Origin: Basidiobolus meristosporus CBS 931.73
Taxonomy: Eukaryota > Basidiobolomycota > Basidiobolomycetes > Basidiobolales > Basidiobolaceae
NCBI GenBank assembly: GCA_002104905.1
Contig: MCFE01000030.1
Location: forward strand, 160,927 to 224,926
Direction of reading: 5' to 3'
Length of the DNA stretch: 64,000 nt
The position numbers and the translations under genes are program-made. Every line of letters starts with the position of its first letter. Position 1 is the first letter of the stretch. Below the pieces are notes generated by a model, which worked only from the letters and a program-made list of their open reading frames with translations, made no database searches and was not told where the DNA came from. Below are positions 21,808 through 35,000 of the stretch, in pieces.

Positions 21808-24800
21808 GACGGGAAGAGGGGAGGTCGAGGGACAAATACCTCAGCAAGACGGGGGAATATTTGGGATTAAAGAAATTAACGGCCGCAACGGTTAAAGTTG
21901 TGCGGTAAAGGAAATCACTCGTATGGGAAGTGGGAGAATTGTATAGCGAAAGCGGAGGTGTGGGCAGCGGTTTTATTTTTAAATGAATGATCATGTAACC
22001 TGATCCATGACCCTTTCAGCTGCTCACCCGTGTGCAGCACTCTAGCGCCGATCCGAGTGAGGAACCTCTCACTATACTTGGTGTTCCAAACGCTAAACAT
22101 GGGATATCTATTACAAATAGTATATACCATCGATATGCCTACGTCGTCCCATCAAGCCATTCAAACTATTTGTTAACAGCACCTGTTGGTTCCAATGGAT
22201 CATGTGATTGGGGCTGGCCAAGTGCAACATACACTTCAACAGATATGGATCAGGATTATCGCACCATTTTGAATCCCCTCTCCCTTATCCTTACAATCAG
22301 TCTCAAAATAACGGAACCTACAGAACCCTATTCCAAATGGAAACTAATAACAAATTGGCAGGTTACAGGTGCGCAAGATTAATTGGGGGTATGGAAGACA
22401 ATGTCTATAGAGTAGAATATATTGATGCGACATCAAGTGTAACCAACGTTAAATTGAGGGAACACCATGTCATTTGCTAGTTCGCTGGATTAAGCATATG
22501 GACTGGAAACCACTAGATCGCATAGGTCTTCTCCGAATAAACTAGTCACTTGCATATGATGAGGTCCAGCACATGAACCAGCAATCGCTGCATATTGAAT
22601 TATGACTTTTACGTCCACTTGCAATGTGTTGAATCCAATCATAGCCTTACTGGATAAATGCCTGAAAAAGGCTGAATCCAAAATCCGCATCTAGTTGGGC
22701 CAATGGTTTGCCCAGACTAGAGTCTTTATCATATAAGGCTTCCCAGCTGCCGAATTTATGTGGTCTCAATGGAGGGGCTATTTCAACCGGCATGCTTGGC
22801 CACCGCCTTGGATTGGATCAGAGCGAGGCCAGCATCGTTGTGCTCCAAAACATGTGGTGGTTGCTTATGAGAGCCTCTTGTCGAGGAAACCACCCGGGAT
22901 GTTGTCAAGAGTGGAACGGGTATCAACCCAAAGCCCGCCATCGATGGCCAAGGTGAGGCGCCCACCTCATGTACGACGCTATTGTTTCGTGTTACACGCG
23001 CCCAGCTCTGCCAGGGTGGTCTCCGTCGAAACGCCTGACAGCGTGCATAGCATACAAAATCCAGTTGAAACGATTTAATATACATCCCCCGTGCTATCCA
23101 AAGGCCTCTGAGGGTCTAAGCATTGGGATGCCCTGGGAACCGGGTCTCAAGGGAACTCGCCGACATCCTCCAATGCCCTCGACCAGTGCTGGCTCGGCAA
23201 CTGTTTGTGTACAGCAGCGTTGTGGGTACCAAACAAACCATGGGCATTGATTTTCCTAGGTCTCAGATCAGATGAGGCGCCATTATTCATTCCCATAGAA
23301 TGATGTCGCTCGAAGTCATTTTCTGATTTTCTCCGAATCAGGGGTGTCTGAGAGCCGAATGGAATACGATCTAATACGAAGCATCTATTATGGCTGCGCT
23401 GATGTTTACGATCACTGGAACCTGACAATTGCTGTTATATGGACGTCCTGCGGAGATGATTGCCATTATTCCAATGGAATCCGCCCTGGTTGGAAGCGGC
23501 TATTAGAATGATCTCATATAGTAGTCGAATTGCACCAATGACCGCCCTCGCCCGCATTGCCGCTCTTCCATCGAATTGGTCAGAGATCAAACTCCTGTCT
23601 CTATTTGCACACACATATATTGGATGTTTGCCACAATGAAGATGTGTTTGCTCCTTAATACTGAAATAGGACAATGATGGGCACTGTTGAATCTCGCTAT
23701 TATTACTGGGCCAATGGAATCTCAAGGCCCAACTTTGTTTTAAAGCTATCACCCGTCGGCGCTGTATGAGTGCTCATTGCCGATGCAACAGAAAGGGGCA
23801 CGCCCCAAAAGAACGATACGTGACATGAAGTTGGCGCATAGGCTATCGGGGTAGCCCTCGTCTGATCTCTGGCTTGCCAATTCCACTGAGAGTGGTTGTC
23901 TGGTGCATGGACATCCTTTGCCTCCTGAGTCGTAGCAGCCAGGCGTCCGCATCGAAAGAGAATACTTCCTCGTGGGCACTTCTCAAAACACACATCCAAG
24001 TACCTGAGAAGCTGCTTGTAGGCAGTGGCTGAGTTTGGCCCGTGGGATATCCGTCATAAATGAGCTGGAAACTATTAGATCGCTTGATATCGTTTCGCAC
24101 AAGCCAATCAGCAAACGCCTCGACAGGCTAACAATAGCCAGAGTGTCAGAGACTGGCTCCTAGCAAGTCTAGAGCTGAGCTTGTCAGCTAGTACGATGCC
24201 AAACTAAAATCAATATGGAATCCCTGTCATATCTCTTGGCTATTAACCACATTTGAGGTTGGCCAGAAACACGGTTTATGAATTTGAAATTCCCGACTCC
24301 ATAACCCACAGATCTTCCAAGTGTGGAATATTAATCTATGTAACAGATCCAACTATAGCCACGCCAAGGCTAGGATAGATATTTCATATGCACAAATCAG
24401 GACACGCTAGTTGGGACGCCCCGAATAGTCAACACTCCATAACACAGGTGCCAACTTGGATGACCTCGCCATCCCACCACCCCATTGGTCATCGACCTGT
24501 TACAAGCTTCTCTTACTAATCATATCTCTAGGTTGGAGTTTTTCCGGATTAATCAACCCAAATCAGGCTAGAATGCCTAGTGCATCGCTGGAAAGCAATC
24601 GCCCATGCACCACTACAGCGCTACGCCAAGTGTGCACGCAGGTGTGTCCAAGTGTCGCCAGACTGAAGTCAGAGCGCATATATCTCACCTTCCCTCTTGG
24701 AAAAGTTTTTCGATGCACCCAATCCACCTGCCGCGGCGTATGTCCCCACCGTGTGGAGAAGTGAAGGTATAGAATGATCGCGCCGTTGTAACGCATCGAG

Positions 24801-25824
24801 TCTTTCAATACCTGAACTGACAAGATCGCCAGCATTATCTGTACGTATCACAGCCTGGGACGCCGCCAAATACTGATTGTCTTTCTGAGCACGAAACAGG
24901 TTTAGTCTGGCGCTCAGCACCGCCTTCCCCTTTCCACCATTCATTGCACGATAATGCGATCTGAATGAAGCCTTGATTTTGAATTGATATATTTGATGAC
25001 TGAGAGGGCATCGCTTAGGATTCTCGTGTAGTCCAGCACCCCAGCAACTCGCTACCGTCTGGAACTGGGTGAAGATGCTGAGCAATACTCGAATGCAGAT
25101 GCAAATACCACGACGCTACCGCTAGCATCCATATACAGTTCCCGCAGTGCAGACAGCCATCACGTCATCGTGCCGCTCCAACACTGGATGCTGTAAATGC
25201 AGCCTTGAAATTGACCAGGGAAATACCTGAATATCTTTGCAATGAATGCAAGGTCTTTCGCTCCTAATGATGTCTGCAGCACGGATCCATGCCGTGGTAT
25301 CGACCTGAATGGAGTGAGCTGGATTCCTTGATATGCCGGGCGAGGCATACGACTGACAATATAGACCAAGCCAGGAGTGCATGACAAGGCAGGCAACATC
25401 TTCAACGAAGACTTCCCAACATACCTAGACAACCTGGTGGTTGGAAAATCCCTTCGCCTTTGCAGCAAGCATGAGGATGCTACGGAGCAGCACGATGAGT
25501 GAGTCTCCCTATTGTCGCTGTGCCCGCGTAAGTCCCTCCTCCTGAAGGCCGGGCATATGGCCCACTTTTGATCATTCTCAATTCAGGTGATGTTCATTTA
25601 AGTAGTTTCCATTGAAAGTTTCTATAACGACACTATCATGCAAAAGATGGATTATTGAGAGGTGATATGGGTGGGAGGATACTGGTGATTTTCGAGAAAC
25701 GCATCAGCATGCCAATCAGTTGGAGCAAGGTAAATATGTAGATATGTGACTTCTAAGGCATCGTAGCTTTGACCGGGATTACCCGAAGAATGCTTCAGGA
25801 ATCGCAGGACAGATACTACACTCT
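21808..25824. other. 4-kb gene-poor stretch
   Basis: Open frames up to about 138 codons occur on both strands and overlap, none with a recognisable domain or splice-consistent extension. A short similar phrase (CTGGAAAC-A-TAGATCGC) occurs at about 22503 and 24065, hinting at decayed repeats. The promoter of the 20088-21807 gene must lie just right of 21807. Confidence 0.35.
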
Positions 25825-27113
25825 CTATGGTCTAAATGAGCGCTTAACCAGCGCGTTGAATAAATGGAAGCTGGCGATTGCGTCGTTAGCAGCATAGTTG
25901 ATCTCGTGCGAGGCAAGGTGCGGCCGAGACCACCTCTTTTTTCTCCACGATTTGTCAAGATCCACATCCACACCAAACTTGTGGACCAAATCAACAAGCG
26001 ACAGGTTCTTGTGGCCAAGCTCCTGAGCGATACTGTCGATATTGATGATCCCACAGCACTTCAGTTTGTAATTCTTTCCAAGAGATGCCGCGTCCCCAGT
26101 AACGTTGACTCCGACCTTCAATATTTTCGCATCGCTTAAAAGCGCCCGTAGACTTTTGGGGATTTTGCCGTACCGGCGATAGATCTGGCCAATTTGGAAA
26201 ATGACACACACATCGGGAGAGGCTAGCTGAATCACAGATACTTGTGAGCCTAGTCGATATTGAGTGGATTCGGTATCGAATCCCAAATGCGGGGTCACAA
26301 AATCCTGGATGGATGCTCTCAACATTTTGATGCCTTCGTCGCATTGCCTAGAGTCCTGGCAAACGAAAACCGGGCATTGGTTTGATGTTTTGACTTTGAG
26401 CGGGGTTGCTGAGGATTTGGTTGGAGCCATGGCCCTGCGGATTAGCCCAGGTTTCGTAGGGCGTCTTTTAGGCTGAGGGACTAGCTGTGAGGCCGGAGTA
26501 AACCGGGCCGATTGGATTCCCTTAGCCGGGTTCACAAACACCTTCATTCTCGATAGATCAATGGAAGAAAGTTTGGATTTACGTGCTGGGAACTGCATTT
26601 GCAGTCGAATTCTCTGCTCCAGGTGAGCGTCGCTTCTGCGCCGCAAGATTTCCTCGTTTTTGGCGATTTTGGATTTTTTCGAGCCTGTGATGGGTTTGGT
26701 GGGATAGTGGTTGGGCACCGTAGGCATCCACGCCGAAGGTTTAGCCTTTGATGGTGCCCGCGAATTCCAAAAGGTCCACCTTTGAAATAGCCCTCCCAGC
26801 GAGCCAAGAGCATCGAAAATGGTTCGTTTTGGTTGGTCTGCTTTTTCCAAGAGCCTCTCCTGGGCATTAAGTTTATTCTGGCGGTTTTTCTCCAGGATGG
26901 TTCTTAGCCGGTAGCTGTGTTTGTTCAGAGGTCTTTTTGATGGCAGTCTCAGTTTCGCCACCAATTTCTTTTTCGTGTTGAATCGCTCGGTGAACCGCTG
27001 AACCACACTCCGCAGTGAGTCGAGGTATTCTTGCCTAGAGCCTGTTGACGAGAATCAGTGGGAGTTTTTGGGGCGGATACATTCAAGACCACTTACTGGA
27101 GGTAAAGGAGCAT
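25825..27113 (-). CDS. DEDDy 3'-5' exonuclease domain protein
   Basis: A short first exon (27113-27097, encoding MLLYL) is joined through a 62-bp intron (27096-27035, GTAAGT...TCTAG) to a long second exon ending at 25825, giving 408 residues. The C-terminal 180 residues form an RNase D/WRN-type exonuclease: Exo I HLGFDTES, Exo II VGVNVTGDAASLGKNY and Exo III NYAANDAIASFHLF. The four acidic residues and the Tyr make it DEDDy. Residues 1-200 are strongly basic (KKKLVAKLRLPSKRP and similar) without a helicase, so it resembles stand-alone WRN-exonuclease-like proteins rather than RecQ helicases. It probably trims nucleic acid 3' ends; nuclear or mitochondrial location cannot be decided, although the basic N-terminus allows either. 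Confidence 0.82.
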
Positions 27114-27956
27114 CGCTGTATTCTGAGAACCTGTGGGGGATACTTTCTTCGTAAACCTACACTTGCTGAAAGCATTTTACTCGGCCAAGTTCGAAAGTGT
27201 TGCAAGATTGTATCGGTGGAAAAAATTTCATTATCTCTGTGACTAGCCACCAACCCATTGATAAAATTTTCCCCATTTGTTAATCAAATCAGGGCGATGT
27301 GTGCCATCCTATTTGACGCGGTTCGAGTCTCTAGGCACTATTAAACACTGGAAAGTAAAAAATGTACCGTAGCGATGGTCCAAAAAGGTTCGTAGGTGCA
27401 CAGAAAGAAACGGGTTGTTTGTGATCGAGAGAATTCCAGTGGAAAATGCCATGATTTCTTTTGAAGCATTCACTATACTACGGCCACCTTCTGCCTCGAC
27501 TTTGTCTTTATGAACCATTATGGTGAGCTCACACTCCTGTCTCCAAGGAGAATAAAGCGATGTCTGCGCTCTCTTTGTGCCTTGCGTGAGGTGGTGGATA
27601 AACTTATTCTATTAATAAACTATCACCACCTACTAATTCGAAGACCTACTTTTGACGAGCGATACTGGTATTCTCAACGAGACCTTACAAGTCTAGTTTC
27701 GTAACCAATGAGGGTCATCGTTTTCTAATGGATCAACGTCTACTAAAGAGGCGTATCTTTGTTCTCTTTATTGCTCTACAGCGAAGTCCCGCATGATGGA
27801 CTCGTATACGGCGACCAATAAAAAGAAGCCAGGTAGAGAAGTCAGATAAACAAGAGGCAGGGATGGTGGGGCGAGCATTTATAAGGTGAAGGGCGTATGG
27901 TTCGGCTGAGCTGAGTAGCTTGATGTCCAAAGCGGAGACTTGAGGCTTGCATAAAC
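27114..27956. other. intergenic
   Basis: Contains the promoter of the exonuclease gene and the 3' end of the small mitochondrial-type gene. No further gene is supported. Confidence 0.4.
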
Positions 27957-28297
27957 TTACTCTTGGGCAAGCATGCGTTGCTTTCTTTCTAATAGTCTCT
28001 GTTTGCGTACTTCCAAGGCCTGGTTCTGACGTTGTTCGTAGTTGTAGTACCAATAGCCGATCCCTCCAAAAGCAACTGCGTGCAAAGCATGCACCTCGAG
28101 TTCTGTTATGATAAAGAGTTATTCTCTTGAATTTCAATGACTCAGTGAATCTAGCAGGGGGCTAGCAAACTGAGCACTAGAAAGCTGATTGGCGTATACT
28201 AACTATCAAACCAAGGTCTTTTGCACATGGCCAAAGAAAGGCATCGGACACCAACACCAAAGGAGGCAAATGCGGTTGCGGTATGAACAAGAGCCAT
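27957..28297 (-). CDS. small (79 aa) putative mitochondrial membrane protein
   Basis: Two exons, 28297-28204 and 28102-27957, join in phase (A plus AA gives Lys) through a 101-bp GTTAGT...AACAG intron, which makes this gene too short for ordinary ORF lists. The product starts MALVHTATAFASFGVG, has a hydrophobic segment near residues 1-20 and a second near 33-50 (HALHAVAFGGIGYWYYNY), and ends in a charged helix rich in Arg, Lys, Glu and Gln. This layout (short N-terminus, one or two spans, charged matrix or intermembrane tail) is typical of small accessory subunits of complex I or ATP synthase. I cannot name the subunit. Confidence 0.6.
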
Positions 28298-30367
28298 TGT
28301 ACAAAAGGAATGCGATTGATTGAGCAGTACAGGTAATGTCTTGGTGTACTGTTCAAGATATCAATTACACTGGTCTGGAGATAGTGCACCTATAAATGTG
28401 GGGTAGTCCATTCGCGAATTGTGGATAGAATCAAGGTAAAAAAACCAATCTGAAAATTGGTAACTATCTCGTGGCTGTGGGGTGAGCTTGGGTGTTTTGG
28501 GGTAAGCGAATTTGATGGTGCTAACTGTAGAATAGCCACCGTGTGTCAGCTCCATGAAAACCTGGACTGTTGTTCCCAGTGCTGAAGAATAAAGCCGAGG
28601 GCGAAACTTCAATCAGCAGCCAACGACTGTACACTGTAAGGAAACGAGGATTTGGACCATCCGGTGTTCCAGATAGCTTTACGTATACAGCTCCAGCCAT
28701 AGACTTGCGTTTGCTATCTTTCAGGTCAAGCGCAAGCTCGTCGAGACTGGAACGATGCTATCCTGGAAAAAGCAATCACTTTTTTCAGCAACCTCCTTTT
28801 GAGGGAAAACCGCTTAATCACAACGGGATGCTGACTTTTCAGCTGTCTAATAACCATGGCCACCTGCCATGCTTGCATCGTATCGGAGCTATACCTTTCG
28901 TGTGAACACCAGTCAACTATTAGTCACGTGAATGGTGCTACTTGTTGCTATTGTTATGTAGTCTCAGTATTGCAACATTAGAATGGTTATCCAAAAAGCA
29001 TCATCACAATGATGGGTGATAGCATAGAGACATCTCTTCATCGATTACAACGCAGAGATAACTTCATTTGCCAATCGAGCATCGTGATGCTGTCTAGTCG
29101 AAGTGCAGTACCCCAATCTCGCCGAAAAGACTTTCCCAGTCTACTGGCCAGCACTGGGTATTTCTTCACGATGGATTATCTTTAGGATAAACTCGGTTGC
29201 AATGTAACCATGGTTACAAAGATGGGTTAGGATGTAACATTACAGTGACAACCAGGTACTGAAAACGGAAGGGTAGGGAGCATTTCAACGGATCCCAGCT
29301 GGATGTCCTTACGTAATTGTCGCACCAATCAGGAAGCTCTAGATACGCGGTTGCAACGTTCAAAGTGTGGAGAAGAGAGAAAATCTACGATGCCATCTAT
29401 TAACGACAACGCCCAAACCACGCCGCCATATCTTGTATGCCTAGATTCAGCGAAATCCCATCGTATCACATCAATTGAGTCATCGTATTAGAACTGCTTG
29501 CGCTATTCCAAGGCCACACCCACAACTCTACCCATGTATGACTAATGCGAAAGCGGTCTGGGATCGGAATGATGGTATGGATCACAGTGGTATGATTTAA
29601 TCATTCCAAGGCAATGAGCAAATCATGGCTTGATATCAATAAATCGTCTCCATGGCTGAGGCAACCCACTAGCATGATATCCATAGATTGGAACGATACG
29701 AAGGGGTGATCGCTCGCGGCAATTGCCATGCAGAGGTGAGCTGTCAACGAAGTAACCTGGATCAGCCAAGCAGCGGATGCCCCATAGCCCTTGGTAAACA
29801 TGCCAAGTTGGGTACGAACACTAGTGTTCAGCACTGACATATCTTTCTTGCATCATAATACAGCTGCAGATCAAACTGTTGCTGCACTGCCCGATAATCT
29901 GTTGACATCGAATCGATTGACGTTGGCGGCTTTGAAATTAGCGTATAGCTGAAACCACAGTTGCCTATGACGTACCGCAGGATGGATCTCGCGGAAAATC
30001 GGAATCAGACTCCATATTGGCCAACTATGGCATATTAAAAATCGTGAGGGATTCCCTATATATATATATATATTAACTTGTTAACTCTATCCTCTATTAA
30101 GTTTCAAATCCTGGACGGCTGCTGGATACAGAGCTTCCTAACTGATTTAGCAAATCATTTCAAGGACTGTTACTACTTCAGGTGATTTGCAATATAACAC
30201 TCTGTCTTCACTCCGCGAATCTACAGATTTTCGGAATTTCTTTTCATCTAAAAACTGACCCCCATGTTTTGCTTAAATACTCGGCGGCAGTGCACCTCCA
30301 TTCCATTCACGATTCGAGGCTTCCCATCACCCAACACTATACTGATTAGCTTAAAACTTTGTCAAGG
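28298..30367. other. intergenic, no supported gene
   Basis: Overlapping short frames on both strands (for example 28361-28612 minus and 28570-28905 plus) have no recognised domain. An AT dinucleotide run is at about 30058-30074. A promoter for the following gene must lie at the right end, where pyrimidine-rich sequence precedes the ATG. Confidence 0.35.
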
Positions 30368-31284
30368 ATGAGAATTCCGTTCCGACGAGTCAGTGGGAGT
30401 GAGCCGGATGCTGAGTCGGAAAAGCGCAAACTTGCCACCACCACTTCCAATGCCTCCATTCTTGTACGTATATTGATCATTGTTCTTATTGGAGTCGGGT
30501 CTTTGGTGTGTATCCTGGCTCTGGTGACTTCAATCCCTGGCTTACGGTTGCCGGCGAGTTTGGATGATGCGAAGTATATTGTACAAGTATTAAGCGACTA
30601 CACCCATAACAACCCCGAAGGTCATACAAAGACCTTCGTTATATTCACACTGCTCTATCTTTGGAAACAAACCTTCTGCGTTCCTGGGTCCATCCTACTA
30701 GTAAGTTTCCCTGGTTAACGCGCCGACCCAGCAGCATCCCATTCTAACCACACCTTTAGAACCTAATTGCTGGGGCCTTGTATGGAATGTCCACCATCCC
30801 CCTCCTATGCTTCCTTACCGCATTAGGCTCCACCCTTTGCTATTATATCTTCTATTTCGCTGGTGCCGATCTGCTGGAGCATTACATCCCCGAAAGACTT
30901 GACCAGCTACGCACCCAGATAGACGAGAACCGCTCTCGTATGTTTCTCTACCTCCTGACTCTCCGGCTCTTCCCATTTGCACCCTACTGGCTGATCAATA
31001 TCGTGTCGCCATTTGTTGGAGTGCCGGTTTGGAGCTTCTTCGTGACCTGTATGCTGGGGATCATCCCATATAACTTCGTCACGGTGGAAGCCGGGAAGAT
31101 GCTGTCCCAGGTCGAGGAGATATCAGATATATTCAACCCATGGTTTATATTTAAGCTCCTCGCCATGTCCACAGTCCCATTCCTTTTGAGCTTCATCGGT
31201 AAGCGTAAGAGCAAGCCTGAGGATGTAGAGAACCCTGAATGGAGCGAGGAAAAGGACGCTGAACCCTTAATGGCAGACAATTGA
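30368..31284 (+). CDS. TMEM41-like VTT (SNARE-associated/DedA) membrane protein
   Basis: Exons 30368-30700 and 30760-31284 are joined through a 59-bp GTAAGT...CTTTAG intron with a CTAAC branch, giving 285 residues. The start is the ATG at 30368 (MRIPFRRVSG). A first membrane span lies at about residues 35-60 (LVRILIIVLIGVGSLVCIL). The VTT core follows: YLWKQTFCVPGSILLNLIAG, LTALGSTLCYYIFYF, then LRLFPFAPYWLINIVSPFVG and GIIPYNFVTVEAG, which are the hallmark TMEM41 motifs. The tail is acidic and basic (KRKSKPEDVENPEW). TMEM41/VMP1 proteins are ER lipid scramblases needed for autophagosome and lipid-droplet formation; the same role is inferred. No defect is seen. Confidence 0.85.
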
Positions 31285-32010
31285 TCCCTAGACCTAATCC
31301 CGAATGTTCTACTCATGCCTTTTCAACAGCGTTCATCCCACTCACCTTCTGTGTATATCCTTGTAATTTGTAATATTTGCGCTAGAAGAGCCCCCTTCTG
31401 TTAACCCGCCGAACTAAAGAGCGTTGAAACGAAGTTGATTGGTTGGCCCTTAGACCATCTCGCAATCCTGCTGTCACCATTTAACAATACCGCGAGGTAA
31501 CTTCTGGCGGGTATTCACATGATATCGCCACTGGGTGCCCGGATACGGCATTCGTTTGGCGTAATTAATTTCCAGCAGACGATTTGATGAATAGGCGAGG
31601 TGTGGAGGATTTGGTCAGGGTGATATCATTGATGTGGTTGCTGATTTAGACGAGCCGCAACGCGATGTTACGAATCATGTCTGTCAAGCGGCGTACAGGA
31701 TTTTTTTCATCTCGGCCCGATCCCGATTTTGCTCGTGGAGCGGCTCTCTTACGCCATGGTAGCATCTATTCCAATTGGACTCACCACAACACAACACAAA
31801 CCTGAAAAAATGTTACACCAACGAGTGGTAAATCCAAATGGGCTGGGGCTGGCTTTTATTTTACAGAACTCCATGTGTTGAACAACCAAATTCAATTGTA
31901 ATCATCCCTCCGCTGTGAAGATTTGTGTTGTAAATAACTACTTGTGTAAATAGCGCGAGTGTGTTTAGCATCATGCCATTTTGTGAGAAATGCTCATATC
32001 ATCAGGGTTG
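31285..32010. other. intergenic between convergent genes
   Basis: A 725-bp gap between the convergent TMEM41-like and VPS41 genes. Only terminator and UTR sequence would be expected. No gene or RNA is recognised. Confidence 0.4.
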
Positions 32011-35000
32011 CTATGCGATTAAATCGTCCAGCTTGACAACTGGTGGTAGGTCCTCCGTCGGCTGTGGTTGCTCGCTAGATTTCGCAAACTCCTTGCCGAA
32101 TCTCTTCTTGATTTGGTTGCTATTCTGGGTCACCACTGTTTGGCAAGTGGGACACAGTCGGAGTCCCCTAGACTTAAGCAGTGCGCATTGATCTAGCTTC
32201 AATCCAAGCCCAGCGGAGCTTCCAGATTTGACGGTGTCTGAGGCAGGCAGCTCTCCATCAAATAGACACGACTCATGATATGCATGGCCGCAGAAGAATA
32301 CGATGGTGGATCCGGGATGAGCTAAAGAGCAATTGGATTAGTGTGGCAGGCGTGGGCGGTGGACGTGCTTTAGCTGACCTAGGAAGAAGATTGGCTCGTG
32401 GCATGTGGAACATATCATATCATCTGGAGGCGGGGTATGGGTTAGCAAAGGATGCTCTGTCATGCTAGCGTTTACCAGGCTTACCAGAGCATGAGATTGC
32501 TCGCCTTTGCACTTTTTGCAAGCGTTGGCTGAGGTTTGACGAGTCGGTGGTTAGTACACGTTCGCATCCTTGGCGCAGCGAAAGCTACACAACATAATAG
32601 GCGCTAGAATTAGATGCTACCCCGCAGCTACCAATGAGAAGCCGAGTCTTACTTGGACATTGTAATCCTGAAGAATCTTGATCAGCAGATCTTTGAGACC
32701 AGGGATTTCCATCCCTTCTGGTATAGTGCGGATCAATCTGACTGGATCGATTTGTGCTCCCACGTTCTCCAAGAGTCCACGGATAAAATCTAGCGAAGCC
32801 TGCTTCAATAACAGTCCTTGATATCATGATAACGCCATGATCAGAATGCAGACTGACCTGGTTTGTCCATTGAATATTTCAGCAGATCTTCCCACAACTC
32901 TTCATCGTTCTGCTCTTTGGCAAACTCTATGGCCTATTTCATATTGGTTAGCATTTGACAATTGGGTGCTTCTTACGTCGAGCCTACCCGATTCACATCT
33001 CCTAAGCGTTTGATGATGAGCATGAGTGCTTTGTGATTGTTGCCGATCCGGCCGAGGATGAACACCATCTCAGGAACAAGATCCCTTTGTTCACATACGG
33101 CATAGGCCTACGGTTCATCCGGAGTATCAGCGGTGTAAGCACGGCGCCATGTTCATTGTCTCACAAACCTTCTCCAGAGAATAATAATTGCTTGCTTTTA
33201 GGAAATCCAGTAGGCGAGGGTAGTCGTACTCTGCGTAGAGCTCCACCTATGATCCAAGGTGAGCGACTGCGGTCGAGATTCGGCTCGAATCATGCTTTGT
33301 TACCTGCAGGTCGTGGAACTCGTATGCCAAGTGAGCATCTTTGTCAAATATTGCGTCCAAATAGATATGAAGGTATTTGGGATGTCTGGTCAGCTGCTGA
33401 ACCACCCGTTGAATCTACTCCACGTCAGTTAGAACGCAACAAATATACAATCTGCGCTTTTCACTATCCATACCGGAATTGAGTGGACATGTTCGACGAG
33501 CAGTTGGACAGCTGGGCCTCTGGTGGCTCTTTTCGTACTGCTCTCTTCGTTGTCTTTACCAGCAGATTCGATCTCCTCCTTCTCAAGCAAGTACTGATCG
33601 AAGTCCATCAGAAGCACCACTTTATCTTGCACCGATGAGAATAAATTATTGGCCTTGATTAGCTCAAATACGTCTGGACGCCTTAGTCGCAGATAGTATT
33701 CAAGTGCTTTGTCAAGTTGTCGATTAGAGTTGTACCTAAAGAGGGTGGTCCGAGTTAATCACGATGGTGGGGTTCCAGGGAGCAGCAAATATAACCAACA
33801 GTTCCGCAAGAGCATCCATTAAAATGGTGTTGTTCCCTTCTTTGGACAAGGCGTCCTCAACAGCCACAATCACATTCTGTATATCATAGAGAGATGACGG
33901 CCATGTTTTGATAGTCTGATTAAACAACTAATGGAGAGCATAGAGTTAGCATTAGGTGAATCTACCCTTGTAGTTCCTTTGACCATACCTCATGATCCGT
34001 GTTCAAAAAGTAAGCTAGAATCATTTCGTAAACGGTGCTGCTTAATTGCGGGTTTTCGGTTGGAACCTGCGGACTAATCACCTATTCATGCCATCAGGAT
34101 ATGCTCAGCGGGTTTTAGCGTCGATTGATAGGGGGCTTGGTACCTTTAGCTCTTTTGCTTCTGCAAAGCTGAACACCCACTTCTCCCATAATTTTGGATC
34201 GTTCTTTAGCACCTTCGGGCATACCGAAGCAGCTTTTTCATAGTCCCCTACAATGGATCCGTTAGCACTTCATCGCAATCCCTTGGAGAGTAAGTGCGCC
34301 AGGGCATACCATCTTCCATTAGATAGTGAATGTATGTTTGTCCAATTTCGGTTGAGTCGTAACTCTTGATCTCCCCACTCTGTCGTTCTTCAGCACCTTG
34401 GACCGCCTCCAACGCCTCTTCGTACATCTGCCTTTCCAACAGCCAGGTCACGTGATCCTCCAAATCACGGAGCTTCGCAACCACGATGTCTTTAGGGCTT
34501 GCCACGTAGAAGAGATCCTCCGAAGGGAAAAAGTCTACCAAAATGAAATCTTAGTTTAACCAAATTGCGGGGAGTCATTGCTCTTACACACCCAATATGT
34601 AATCATTTGGCTGATAGTATTCATGCCCAACCATAGAGAGCACGTCACTAGAGACCTCCTCGTTATCAGAGTTGATCAAGCGTAGTTCGGGCGGGGCAGC
34701 AATCTTATAAAAGAACATGTTGGCAAGATTCACAGGACACATGAACACGAAACGCACCGTACCTTTCGTTTATGCTGCTCCACGTCCGTGTCATCTTCCT
34801 TTTGCTGGATTGTGTCTGATACGTAAGTCAGCAACAATAGCATATCTGCAAAAGGAGCAATCCCAGCAACGATGAAATCGGTCCGGAACCTAAGGCCAAC
34901 TGGTGAATATATGGCTGTACCAGCCTTTGACAAACAATACAGATACTCACATTGATACGATCTCGACGTAGAGGTTGGGCGTCCCTGGAGTCACCTCGCT

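Noticed and set aside
21808-25824. Several 80-138-codon frames on both strands
   Set aside because: They overlap each other, lack ATG-to-splice consistency and show no domain; kept as unannotated sequence.
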